A stretch of 64,000 nt of DNA from Psychroserpens algicola (GTDB taxonomy: Bacteria > Bacteroidota > Bacteroidia > Flavobacteriales > Flavobacteriaceae): assembly GCF_014526325.1 (NCBI RefSeq), contig NZ_JACNMJ010000001.1, forward strand, positions 434,001-498,000, read 5' to 3'. The notes beneath the pieces were generated by a model. That model was not told the origin of the DNA. It saw only the letters and a list, made by a program, of their open reading frames with translations, and ran no database searches. The translations under genes and the position numbers were made by a program. The first letter of the stretch is position 1. Every line of letters begins with the position of its first letter. This document shows positions 51,747 through 60,031 of the stretch, one piece after another.

Positions 51747-52727
51747 ATGATTAGCACAAAGGATATTTTTTCAATCTCTTCAGAACGTACATTCAATACA
51801 GTAGCATTGGATGTTTTTAAATTTCAGTTTGATAACAATCCCGTATATCGCTCATTTTGTGATTTACTGTACAAACATCCTAGTGACATCAAACGTGTAG
51901 AAGACATTCCATTTTTACCCATTCAGTTTTTTAAAAGTCATCAGGTATTGAGTTCTAGTGCTCCCGTTGAAGTAACCTTTTCCAGCAGTGGAACAACAGG
52001 TGCAATTACCAGCAAACATCACGTTACAGACTTGTCGGTTTATGAACAAAGTTTTCGTCGTGCGTTTCATCAGTTCTACGGAAATATTAACGACTATGTC
52101 ATACTTGCCTTACTTCCTAATTATTTAGAACGTCAAGGATCCTCATTAGTTTATATGGTTGATGATATGATACAACAATCAGGTCATCCTGAAAGTGGTT
52201 TTTATCTCAATGATCTCGATGCACTTAAAACGCAGCTTATCACATTAGATACCGAAGGCAAAAAAGTTCTACTGATAGGCGTTTCTTTTGCCTTGTTAGA
52301 TTTAGTTGAACTGCAGCAGTTCCAATTAAAAAACACCATCATTATGGAAACAGGTGGCATGAAAGGCCGTAGAAAAGAATTAGTGCGAGATGAACTTCAC
52401 GACATTTTAAAATCTGGGTTTGGTGTATCACAAATTCATAGCGAATACGGCATGACCGAACTCTTAAGTCAGGCCTATTCCTTAGGCAACGGACGCTTTA
52501 AATGTCCTAATTGGATGCGTATTTTAACCCGAGATCCTGAAGATGCTTTAAGTCTTCAACACATAAATAAAACTGGAGGCATCAATGTGATTGATTTGGC
52601 TAATATCAACTCCTGTTCATTTATTGCTACCCAAGATTTAGGTCGTGTTTATGATGATAGAAGTTTTGAAATCATTGGTCGCTTTGACGCCAGTGATATT
52701 AGAGGCTGTAATTTGATGGTCTTGTAA
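51747..52727 (+). CDS. LuxE-like acyl-protein synthetase
   Basis: The ATG at 51747 (MISTKDIFSISSERTFN) is preferred over one at 51729, which lies next to the terminator. The 326-residue protein resembles the adenylate-forming LuxE/acyl-protein synthetase family: VEDIPFLPIQFFKSHQV, the phosphate-binding SSSGTTG, METGGMKGRRKEL and IHSEYGMTELLSQAY, with a C-terminal FEIIGRFDASDIRGC. There are no luciferase or LuxC/D genes here. A role in acyl activation for lipids or polysaccharide is plausible. Confidence 0.85.
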   Translation: MISTKDIFSISSERTFNTVALDVFKFQFDNNPVYRSFCDLLYKHPSDIKRVEDIPFLPIQFFKSHQVLSSSAPVEVTFSSSGTTGAITSKHHVTDLSVYEQSFRRAFHQFYGNINDYVILALLPNYLERQGSSLVYMVDDMIQQSGHPESGFYLNDLDALKTQLITLDTEGKKVLLIGVSFALLDLVELQQFQLKNTIIMETGGMKGRRKELVRDELHDILKSGFGVSQIHSEYGMTELLSQAYSLGNGRFKCPNWMRILTRDPEDALSLQHINKTGGINVIDLANINSCSFIATQDLGRVYDDRSFEIIGRFDASDIRGCNLMVL

Positions 52728-52757
52728 TCTTTATCGTTTCCTACCGACTACTTCATC

Positions 52758-53207
52758 ATGAAGTTATCATTTTTAAATCTTTTATTAGTTTTCGGAATAC
52801 TTAATACCTCCGCACAAACTATTGATTATAATACTAAAGCAGGTTATGTTGCCAAAGGGTATGATGTTGTTGCTTATTTTAATAATGAAGCAATCAAAGG
52901 GCGAGATACCTTTCAAACGACTTATGATGATGTAAAGTTTAAATTCTCTTCTGAAGCTAACTTAAATACTTTTAAAAACAATCCCCAAAGATATATCCCT
53001 CAATATGGTGGTTATTGTGCTTATGCCGTTGCTGTAGACTCAAAAAAAATAGATATCAATCCTAAAACCTTCGAAATTAGAGATGGAAAGCTGTATTTAT
53101 TCTACAATTCCTGGTTTAACAATACATTAACGTCATGGAAAAAAAATAATGTGAAAGGTTTACAAGAAAAAGCCGACCAACATTGGGAAGTAATAAAAAT
53201 AGAATGA
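52758..53207 (+). CDS. Exported YHS-domain protein
   Basis: A 149-residue protein with a signal peptide (about 1-19) and a YHS-type domain: VAKGYDVVAYFNNEAIKGRDTF, YDDVKFKFSSEANLNTFKNNPQRYIPQYGGYCAYAVA. A single Cys lies in the YGGYC motif. YHS domains are associated with metal-handling proteins; no binding is proven. It lies 30 bp after the LuxE-like gene, likely in one operon. Confidence 0.85.
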   Translation: MKLSFLNLLLVFGILNTSAQTIDYNTKAGYVAKGYDVVAYFNNEAIKGRDTFQTTYDDVKFKFSSEANLNTFKNNPQRYIPQYGGYCAYAVAVDSKKIDINPKTFEIRDGKLYLFYNSWFNNTLTSWKKNNVKGLQEKADQHWEVIKIE

Positions 53208-53264
53208 AAATTCTATGAAAAAGAAAAAATTACTTCAAATAATAGTTGATTGGTTAATGTTAAG

Positions 53265-53291
53265 CGTCCCATCTCTCGATGGGACGTTTTT
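53265..53291 (+). terminator. Terminator after the YHS gene
   Basis: Stem CGTCCCATC / GATGGGACG with a TCTC loop and a T run (TTTTTC). Confidence 0.9.
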
Positions 53292-53321
53292 CTTTGTAAA
53301 AAAGTTTATGATTGTGATTGT

Positions 53322-53402
53322 GTCGCCCTGAATTATTTCAAGGTCTCATTGTCAAAATGGTTGTATTCGTGATGTGGTTCTGAAACACGTTCAGAATGAC
53401 AC
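53322..53402 (+). repeat. Paired-hairpin intergenic repeat, family B
   Basis: Starts GTCGCCCTGAATTATTTCA followed by AGGTCTCATT, and ends GGTTCTGAAACACGTTCAGA followed by ATGACA. Both end hairpins pair (CCTGAA with TTCAAGG imperfectly; TTCTGAA with TTCAGAA). Related to 35848-35918. Confidence 0.65.
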
Positions 53403-53434
53403 TACAGTTTATATAAACCAAAACAACAATTAAT

Positions 53435-54739
53435 CTAAGACACTTTTATGATATACGTATTCTTCTTTCCTTTGTTAAGAATGATGTATGTATCATTAAT
53501 TAAATCATCTGACGATAACTGGTAATCTTCAGTTACCTTTTCCTTATTGACTGATACCGCATTTTCCTTTAGAGCACGTCTTGCCTCGCTATTCGATGCT
53601 AAAAAATTTGTTTGAGCAGCAAGTGCTCCAATCATATCAAGTTCTGATAATTCTGCTCTAGAAATTTCAGCTTGAGGCACACCTTCAAACACATCTAAAA
53701 AGGTCTTTTCATCTAAAGTTTTAATATCTGCTTTAAAGGTTTTACTGAATAAAATATTTGATGCTTTTTCGGCATTTTCAAAATCAGATGCAGAGTGTAC
53801 CATTGTAGTAATTTCTTGCGCCAAACGTTTTTGGAGCTCGCGTCGATGTGGCGCTTCTGAATGTTCTCTTATAATGGTTTTAATCTCTTCTTCGGTTAAA
53901 AAAGTAAAGATTTTTATATACTTTTCAGCATCTTCATCACTGGTGTTTAACCAAAACTGATAAAACTTATAAACTGATGTTTTTTCAGCATCAAGCCATA
54001 CATTACCACCTTCACTTTTACCAAATTTTGAACCGTCTGCTTTTGTAATTAACGGACACGTCATAGCGTATGCTTTGGCATCTTCTCCAACATTCATTCG
54101 TCTTACAAGCTCTGTCCCTGTGGTAATATTTCCCCATTGGTCGCTACCACCCATTTGCAATAAGCAATGATGCGTTTTATATAAATGGTAAAAATCATAC
54201 CCTTGAATTAACTGATAAGTAAACTCTGTAAAAGACATCCCTACATTACCTTCATCTCCACTTAAACGTTTCTTTACAGAGTCTTTTGCCATCATGTAAT
54301 TTACCGTAATACGTTTACCAACATCACGAGCAAAATCTATAAACGAAAAATCTTTCATCCAGTCGTAGTTATTAACTAATACTGGAGCATTTTTTTTATC
54401 TGAATTGAAATCTAAAAATCGGGCTAGTGTATTTTTTATTCCTGCAACATTGTGGTTTAAGGTGGCTTCGTCTAATAAATTACGCTCGTCACTTTTCCCT
54501 GAAGGATCTCCAATCATTCCTGTTGCTCCACCAACTAAGGCGATAGGCTTATGTCCAGCCTTTTCCAAATGCATTAATAAAATAATAGGAACCAAACTAC
54601 CAATATGTAAGGAGTCTGATGTTGGATCAAACCCAATATAAGCTGTGGTCATTTCTTTTTGCAATTGCGCTTCTGTTCCTGGCATGATATCATGTACCAT
54701 TCCTCGCCACGTTAATTCTTCTACTAAATTATAGTTCAT
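53435..54739 (-). CDS. tyrS: Tyrosyl-tRNA synthetase
   Basis: The 434-residue class I synthetase has the HIGH-like motif [11 protein letters not shown] and the KMSKS-like KFGKSEGG in [17 protein letters not shown], plus [25 protein letters not shown], which fits TyrRS. A C-terminal S4-like RNA-binding segment ([23 protein letters not shown]) is present. A -7 box TATCTTTG sits at 54773-54766 on the minus strand. Essential. Confidence 0.97.
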   Translation of the reverse strand: MNYNLVEELTWRGMVHDIMPGTEAQLQKEMTTAYIGFDPTSDSLHIGSLVPIILLMHLEKAGHKPIALVGGATGMIGDPSGKSDERNLLDEATLNHNVAGIKNTLARFLDFNSDKKNAPVLVNNYDWMKDFSFIDFARDVGKRITVNYMMAKDSVKKRLSGDEGNVGMSFTEFTYQLIQGYDFYHLYKTHHCLLQMGGSDQWGNITTGTELVRRMNVGEDAKAYAMTCPLITKADGSKFGKSEGGNVWLDAEKTSVYKFYQFWLNTSDEDAEKYIKIFTFLTEEEIKTIIREHSEAPHRRELQKRLAQEITTMVHSASDFENAEKASNILFSKTFKADIKTLDEKTFLDVFEGVPQAEISRAELSELDMIGALAAQTNFLASNSEARRALKENAVSVNKEKVTEDYQLSSDDLINDTYIILNKGKKNTYIIKVS

Positions 54740-54826
54740 TTTTTGAGTATTAATCTAAAGTGCAGCAAAGATATGTTTATCAAACAAAAGAGAAAAGCGA
54801 ATACCAAAAAAGACTATTTTTGTTTT

Positions 54827-55846
54827 ATGATTTTAGTTACAGGAGGTACTGGCTTAGTTGGTTCGCATGTGCTGTTCAAATTAGTGAGCAGTAACAAACC
54901 TGTTAGAGCAATTTATAGAAGAGCCCATAAATTAGAGTCTGTTAAAAAAGTATTTGGTTACTATACTCAAGATGTCGACACACTGTACAATTCAATTGAA
55001 TGGGTTGAAGCTAACATTAATGATATTCCGGCGTTAAATATTGCATTTAAAGGCATTACTCAGGTATATCACTGTGCTGCCTTTATCAGTTTTGAACCCG
55101 ATAAATATCATGAACTTCGAAAAGTCAATATTAAAGGAACTGCTAATATTGTCAATCTTTGTATTTCAAATGCTATTGAAAAATTATGTTATGTGAGTTC
55201 AATTGCAGCTATTGGACATGAACCTCATCCAGATACATTAATTACTGAAACTACCGAATGGAATCCTGAACAGGATAATAGTGTGTATGCCATTACCAAA
55301 TATGGTGCAGAAATGGAAGTTTGGCGAGGCACTCAAGAAGGTATTAATGCTGTTATTGTAAATCCGGGAATCATATTAGGTCCAGGATTTTGGAAAGGTG
55401 GTGGCAGTGGCAGTTTATTCAGACAGATTTATAAGGGTTTAAAGTATCATCCAAAAGGTAGTTCGGCTTATGTAGATGTTTGGGATGTTGTAACGACAAT
55501 GATTGAACTTATGGAGAGCGATATTATTAATGAACGCTATATTATTATTTCTGAAAACCTAACATTTAAGGCCTTTCAGCATAAAGTGGCTAAGATGTTT
55601 AATGTTAAGCCATCCTCTAAAGAAGCGTCTCCGTTATTATTAGCCTTGGTATGGCGATTGGATTGGTTAACACATAAACTTACAGGAAAACGGAGAAAGC
55701 TCTCTAAACAACTGGCTAAATCCATTTCAGTTAAAACAGTCTATGATAATTCTAAAATAAAACAGGATTTAAATTTCGAATTTAAACCTATAGATAACGC
55801 TATTGCTCAGGTCGTAACTTATTATTTAGACGACTCGTCTATATAA
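54827..55846 (+). CDS. NAD-dependent epimerase/dehydratase family protein
   Basis: The ATG at 54827 begins MILVTGGTGLVGSHVLFKLV with the Rossmann GxxGxxG; in-frame ATGs upstream (54743, 54773) would add a polar basic tail and are less likely. The 339-residue SDR protein has the catalytic YxxxK in NSVYAITKYGAEMEVW and NPGIILGPG. Substrate unknown, likely a nucleotide sugar or similar. The TAnnTTTG box TATTTTTG ends only 4 bp before the ATG. The 3' end overlaps DUF4296 by 25 bp. Confidence 0.88.
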   Translation: MILVTGGTGLVGSHVLFKLVSSNKPVRAIYRRAHKLESVKKVFGYYTQDVDTLYNSIEWVEANINDIPALNIAFKGITQVYHCAAFISFEPDKYHELRKVNIKGTANIVNLCISNAIEKLCYVSSIAAIGHEPHPDTLITETTEWNPEQDNSVYAITKYGAEMEVWRGTQEGINAVIVNPGIILGPGFWKGGGSGSLFRQIYKGLKYHPKGSSAYVDVWDVVTTMIELMESDIINERYIIISENLTFKAFQHKVAKMFNVKPSSKEASPLLLALVWRLDWLTHKLTGKRRKLSKQLAKSISVKTVYDNSKIKQDLNFEFKPIDNAIAQVVTYYLDDSSI

Positions 55847-56304
55847 TCTTTATAATCGACTTTCTTTTCTTTCTGAACCGGCTTTTTAATACTCTTAATC
55901 TTTGTAGAATCACTTAGAGCTCTAATAGAATCTCTTTTTCTCTGTTTATCTTTTTCTTCTTTTTCAGCCAGAGCTTTATAGGTTATCTTATCGTTGTCAA
56001 TTCTTTTTTCTACACGTGCGATAATAGATTCGTACTCTTCGACATAAAAACCATAATAATCATTACTTAAAGCAAACTGTAAACTATCAATATTGTATTT
56101 TTCAAACACATAGTTTTCAGGATATATTCCTTGCGCTTCTAAAATACTTTTGTTTGATCCTTTGGCAGCATTTAAAATAAACACATCATATAAGATATTG
56201 GCCATCTTATCCTTTGAAATAAGGTTCTCTGGCTTTTTGGGTTTACTATCAGAATAGCATCCAAAAAATGATATGATTACTAAAACAATGAGTGTACGTT
56301 TCAT
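55822..56304 (-). CDS. DUF4296 lipoprotein
   Basis: A 160-residue protein with a lipobox signal (MKRTLIVLVIISFFGC), a DUF4296 core (LISKDKMANILYDVFILNAAKGSNKSILEAQGIYPENYVFEKYNIDSLQFALSNDYYG is split as ISKDKMANILYDVFIL, then YNIDSLQFALSNDYYGF) and a long charged Lys/Glu tail (about 110-160). Family of unknown function, very typical of Flavobacteriia. Overlaps the dihydroorotase stop by 4 bp. Confidence 0.85.
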   Translation of the reverse strand: MKRTLIVLVIISFFGCYSDSKPKKPENLISKDKMANILYDVFILNAAKGSNKSILEAQGIYPENYVFEKYNIDSLQFALSNDYYGFYVEEYESIIARVEKRIDNDKITYKALAEKEEKDKQRKRDSIRALSDSTKIKSIKKPVQKEKKVDYKDYIDESSK

Positions 56305-57647
56305 CTGTCAAAAGTTAATCGTTTAGCAGCTTTCACGTCTAATACTTTAAAATTATTGTACACTAAAGTTCCATTTAAAAACGTGTGTGTAATACGTGAT
56401 TTAAAAGTCGTTCCTTCAAAAGGTGACCAGCCACATTTGTATAAGATGTTGTCTTTTTTTACAGACCAAGGGTTATTGATATCAACAATCACTAAATCGG
56501 CAAAATAGCCTTCTTTGATATAACCTCGTTTTTCAACCTGAAATAAAATTGCAGGATTATGTGCCATTTTTTCAGCAATTTTAGGTAATGAAATTTTATC
56601 CTTGTGATACATTTCAATCATGGCGACTAAGGCATGCTGTACTAATGGACCGCCAGACGGAGCTTTAGTATACACATTATTTTTTTCATCCAAAGTATGA
56701 GGTGCGTGATCGGTTGCAATCACATCTATTCTATCATCTAAAAGTGCTTTCCAGAGTTGCTCTCTATCTTTTGCAGTTTTTACGGCTGGATTCCATTTAA
56801 TATGTGTGCCTTTTTTAGCATAATCCTCATCACTAAACCAAAGGTGGTGAATGCAAACTTCGGCTGTGATTTTTTTATCCTTTAATGGTTTCTTATTGTT
56901 GAATAAATTTGTCTCTTTACCTGTTGACAAATGAAAAACATGTAATCTTGCGCCTGTTTTTTTAGCAAGTTCAATCGCTCTGGATGAGGATATATAACAA
57001 GCATCTTCACTTCGTATTACAGGGTGTTTTTCAATCGGAATATCTTCACCATAAATATCTATATGCTCTTGCAGGTTTTTTCTAATGGTAGCTTCATCTT
57101 CGCAATGTACAGAAATCACCATATCTGTACTTTTAAAAATTTTCTCCAGAATTTCAGGGTCATCAACCAGCATATTTCCTGTTGAAGATCCTAAAAACAA
57201 TTTCAAGCCTGCGACTGTTTTTGGATTCACTTTTAAAATCTCCTCCAAATTATCATTGGTACCACCAAACATAAACGAGTAATTAGCGTACGATGTATTT
57301 GAAGCAATTTCAAACTTCTCTTCTAACTTCTCATAGGTTGTTGTTTGCGGATTGGTGTTGGGCATTTCAATAAAAGAGGTGATTCCTCCAGCAAGCGCTG
57401 CTCTAGATTCTGTTTCTATGGTCGCTTTATGTGTTAAACCAGGTTCCCTAAAATGCACTTGATCGTCTATGCAACCCGGAAAAACATAATTTCCTTCAGC
57501 ATCTATAATTGTCACATCAGCAGATTTAGCACTAATGGTATCTGCTATTTCTTTAATAATCTCGCCTTCAATTAAAAGATCACCTTCGGTAACCTTTCCT
57601 TCATTTACAATTTTAGCATTCTTAATAAGTATGGTCTTGTTTTGCAT
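56301..57647 (-). CDS. Dihydroorotase-like amidohydrolase
   Basis: A 448-residue amidohydrolase. The metal-site motif appears as GCIDDQVHFREPG, with Gln in place of the first His of the usual HxH. SFIEMPNTNPQT, KLFLGSSTGNMLVDD (carboxylated-lysine position), VSVHCEDE, LHVFHLSTG and ATDHAPHT supply the other metal ligands. It should act in pyrimidine synthesis as PyrC. Neighbours (DUF4296, GT2) are typical of Flavobacteriaceae. The Gln variant appears in family members I recall, so it may be a natural subtype. Confidence 0.88.
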   Translation of the reverse strand: MQNKTILIKNAKIVNEGKVTEGDLLIEGEIIKEIADTISAKSADVTIIDAEGNYVFPGCIDDQVHFREPGLTHKATIETESRAALAGGITSFIEMPNTNPQTTTYEKLEEKFEIASNTSYANYSFMFGGTNDNLEEILKVNPKTVAGLKLFLGSSTGNMLVDDPEILEKIFKSTDMVISVHCEDEATIRKNLQEHIDIYGEDIPIEKHPVIRSEDACYISSSRAIELAKKTGARLHVFHLSTGKETNLFNNKKPLKDKKITAEVCIHHLWFSDEDYAKKGTHIKWNPAVKTAKDREQLWKALLDDRIDVIATDHAPHTLDEKNNVYTKAPSGGPLVQHALVAMIEMYHKDKISLPKIAEKMAHNPAILFQVEKRGYIKEGYFADLVIVDINNPWSVKKDNILYKCGWSPFEGTTFKSRITHTFLNGTLVYNNFKVLDVKAAKRLTFDR

Positions 57648-57648
57648 C

Positions 57649-58371
57649 TTATTTACTGAATAAACTTTTAAATTTCATGTTAATTACACCAAAAATAGCT
57701 TCAGAAATAATTCCGCCACTCATTTTTGATTTGCCTTTAGTTCTATCTGTAAAAATAACAGGAACTTCAACTATTTTAAACTTTTTAAGGTAAGCTTTGA
57801 ATTTCATTTCAATTTGAAACGCATAGCCTACGAATTTGATGCCATCTAAATTAATGGTTTCTAACACTTGTCGTTTATAACATACAAAACCAGCTGTGGT
57901 ATCGCATATCTTCATACGTGTAATTAATCGAACATATTTTGAAGCACCATAAGATAATAATACTCTACTCATTGGCCAGTTAACCACATTTACACCATCT
58001 ACATATCTCGAACCAATAGACAAATCGGCTCCATCAATAGCACAAGCATTATAGAGGTGAATTAAATCATTGGGATTATGCGAAAAATCGGCATCCATCT
58101 CAAAAATATAACTGTAATGTTTTTTTAAACTCCATTTAAAACCTTCAATATACGCAGTACCCAAACCTGTTTTATTCGCTCGACTAATCAAAAAAAGCTG
58201 ATCTGGAAATTCACCTTGAAGCGTTTTTACTTTTTCTCCAGTACCATCGGGAGAGTTATCATCAACTACTAAAATATCAAAACCCTTTTCTTGATTGAAA
58301 ACAGCTCTAATAATGGCTTCAATATTTTCAATTTCGTTATAGGTTGGTATAATGACGATAGCATCTTGCAT
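57649..58371 (-). CDS. Dolichol-phosphate-mannose-synthase-like GT2
   Basis: A 240-residue GT2 enzyme: AIVIIPTYNEIENIEAIIRAV, DILVVDDNSPDGTGEKV, and FEMDADFSHNP with the DxD metal motif, then TDRTKGKSKMSGGII near the C-terminus. These match polyprenol monophosphomannose synthases. It probably makes a lipid-linked mannose donor for protein or glycan mannosylation. No membrane segments are seen. One base separates it from the dihydroorotase gene. Confidence 0.92.
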   Translation of the reverse strand: MQDAIVIIPTYNEIENIEAIIRAVFNQEKGFDILVVDDNSPDGTGEKVKTLQGEFPDQLFLISRANKTGLGTAYIEGFKWSLKKHYSYIFEMDADFSHNPNDLIHLYNACAIDGADLSIGSRYVDGVNVVNWPMSRVLLSYGASKYVRLITRMKICDTTAGFVCYKRQVLETINLDGIKFVGYAFQIEMKFKAYLKKFKIVEVPVIFTDRTKGKSKMSGGIISEAIFGVINMKFKSLFSK

Positions 58372-58534
58372 ATACTATGATCTCAGTTTTTGATTGTTAT
58401 ATTTCAGCAAAAGTAAGTGTTTTATCAATTAAATTGTAGTGTAAAATCATAAACAATGTTAATCTTGTAATAATGATTTGGAGTTACTTCATAAAGCATA
58501 TCATTTCGTCAAATATTCTTCATAATTTTGTGTC

Positions 58535-59188
58535 ATGCTTAGAGACGTTACTTCTAATGATTGGTTTACAATATTCTTGGTACTTGGACTGTTGTGCATT
58601 ACCATATCAAAATATGTCTTTGCCCATAGGTTTAAAGACTTTTTAGCGGTAATTGGTAATTCTAAGTATCTTAAAATATATGCCAGGGATCAAAAATTTA
58701 TAGATGGTTTTGATGCCCTGCTTTTTTTTAATGGAATTATTTCTGTATCCATTTTTGCATTAATAAGCTATTCTACCTTAGTAAATCCTTCAGAATTTAA
58801 TCTTAATTTATTTTTTAAATTGCTCTTTGGTGTTGGTGTACTCTTCCTAATAAAAGTATTATTAGAGCGATTAATAGGAAGTATTTTTGATATTGACGAC
58901 CTCATTGACTCGTATCTTTTTCAAAAAACGACGTTTAAAAATTATACTGGTTTTCTATTATTTCCAATCAATTGCATCCTCATTTACAGTTTAAACCCAT
59001 CCAAAACTATTATATATGTAATTTTCGGACTAATAATTATGATAAATCTAATTGGGTTTATAAGTTCATTTAAGAATCATCAAAAATTACTTTTAAATAA
59101 CATATTCTATTTTATTTTGTATCTTTGCGCACTTGAAATTGGACCCTATCTAATTTTATATAAGCTAATTAAAGATTTCAACACTTAA
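58535..59188 (+). CDS. DUF4271 membrane protein
   Basis: A 217-residue protein with six predicted membrane segments and the DUF4271 pattern seen upstream of hemD in many Flavobacteriaceae. Charged clusters lie at the loops. Function unknown. The -7 box TAATTTTG (58523-58530) ends 4 bp before the ATG, so the mRNA could be nearly leaderless. It precedes hemD by 9 bp. Confidence 0.85.
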   Translation: MLRDVTSNDWFTIFLVLGLLCITISKYVFAHRFKDFLAVIGNSKYLKIYARDQKFIDGFDALLFFNGIISVSIFALISYSTLVNPSEFNLNLFFKLLFGVGVLFLIKVLLERLIGSIFDIDDLIDSYLFQKTTFKNYTGFLLFPINCILIYSLNPSKTIIYVIFGLIIMINLIGFISSFKNHQKLLLNNIFYFILYLCALEIGPYLILYKLIKDFNT

Positions 59189-59197
59189 AATACTTTA

Positions 59198-59956
59198 ATG
59201 AATATGACGAAAGTGAAAACAATTTTAGTATCTCAACCAGAACCTAAAATAGAAAATTCGCCTTACTTTGATCTTCAAGAGAAACAAAAAGTAAAAATTG
59301 ATTTCAGACCATTTATTCACGTTGAAGGTGTAGAAGCCAAGGAAATAAGACAACAAAAAGTTGATCTTTCCAACTACTCTGCTATCATATTAACAAGTAG
59401 AAACTCTGTAGATCATTTTTTTAGAGTAGCTGAAGAAATGCGTTTCAAAGTTCCTGATACGATGAAATATTTTTGTCAGTCTGAAGCAGTAGCTTACTAC
59501 CTTCAAAAGTATGTTGTTTACAGAAAGCGTAAAATTTATGTTGGTAAACGTACCTTTGCAGATTTATCACCTTTAATTAAAAAGTATAAAGACGAAACAT
59601 TCTTATTACCTACAACTGATAAATTAAAACCTGAAGTTCCTGAAATTTTAGATAATTTAGGAGTGAAATGGACACAATCGGTATTTTACAAGACCGTTAT
59701 TAGTGACTTGTCTGATTTGGCAAATGTGTATTATGATATTTTAGTTTTCTTTAGCCCATCTGGAATTGAATCTTTGTTTCATAATTTCCCAGAGTTTAAA
59801 CAAAATAGTACACGTATCGCTGTTTTTGGAAACACAACAATTAAAGCTGTAGAATCTCGCGGACTACGTGTAGATATAGCTGCTCCTACTCCTGAAACAC
59901 CATCAATGACTATGGCATTAGAAAAATATATTGACAAAGTAAATAAAGGAAAATAG
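59198..59956 (+). CDS. hemD: Uroporphyrinogen-III synthase
   Basis: A 252-residue protein of the two-domain HemD fold: ILVSQPEPKIEN, SAIILTSRNSVDHFF in the first domain and DILVFFSPSGIESLF, IAVFGNTTIKAVESRGL, then APTPETPSMTMALEKYI in the second. It closes hydroxymethylbilane to uroporphyrinogen III in haem synthesis. Two in-frame ATGs (59198, 59204) are possible. It is in one unit with DUF4271. Confidence 0.92.
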   Translation: MNMTKVKTILVSQPEPKIENSPYFDLQEKQKVKIDFRPFIHVEGVEAKEIRQQKVDLSNYSAIILTSRNSVDHFFRVAEEMRFKVPDTMKYFCQSEAVAYYLQKYVVYRKRKIYVGKRTFADLSPLIKKYKDETFLLPTTDKLKPEVPEILDNLGVKWTQSVFYKTVISDLSDLANVYYDILVFFSPSGIESLFHNFPEFKQNSTRIAVFGNTTIKAVESRGLRVDIAAPTPETPSMTMALEKYIDKVNKGK

Positions 59957-59973
59957 TTCCCTTATAACGTATA

Positions 59974-60009
59974 TAAAAAAAGCGTCCTGATAATTTCAGG
60001 ACGCTTTTT
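59974..60009. terminator. Bidirectional terminator between hemD and pckA
   Basis: Stem AAAAAAAGCGTCCTGA / TCAGGACGCTTTTTTT with a 5-nt loop. It suits termination of hemD (plus) and pckA (minus). Confidence 0.93.
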
Positions 60010-60031
60010 TTTGTAATGATATTATTATAAG

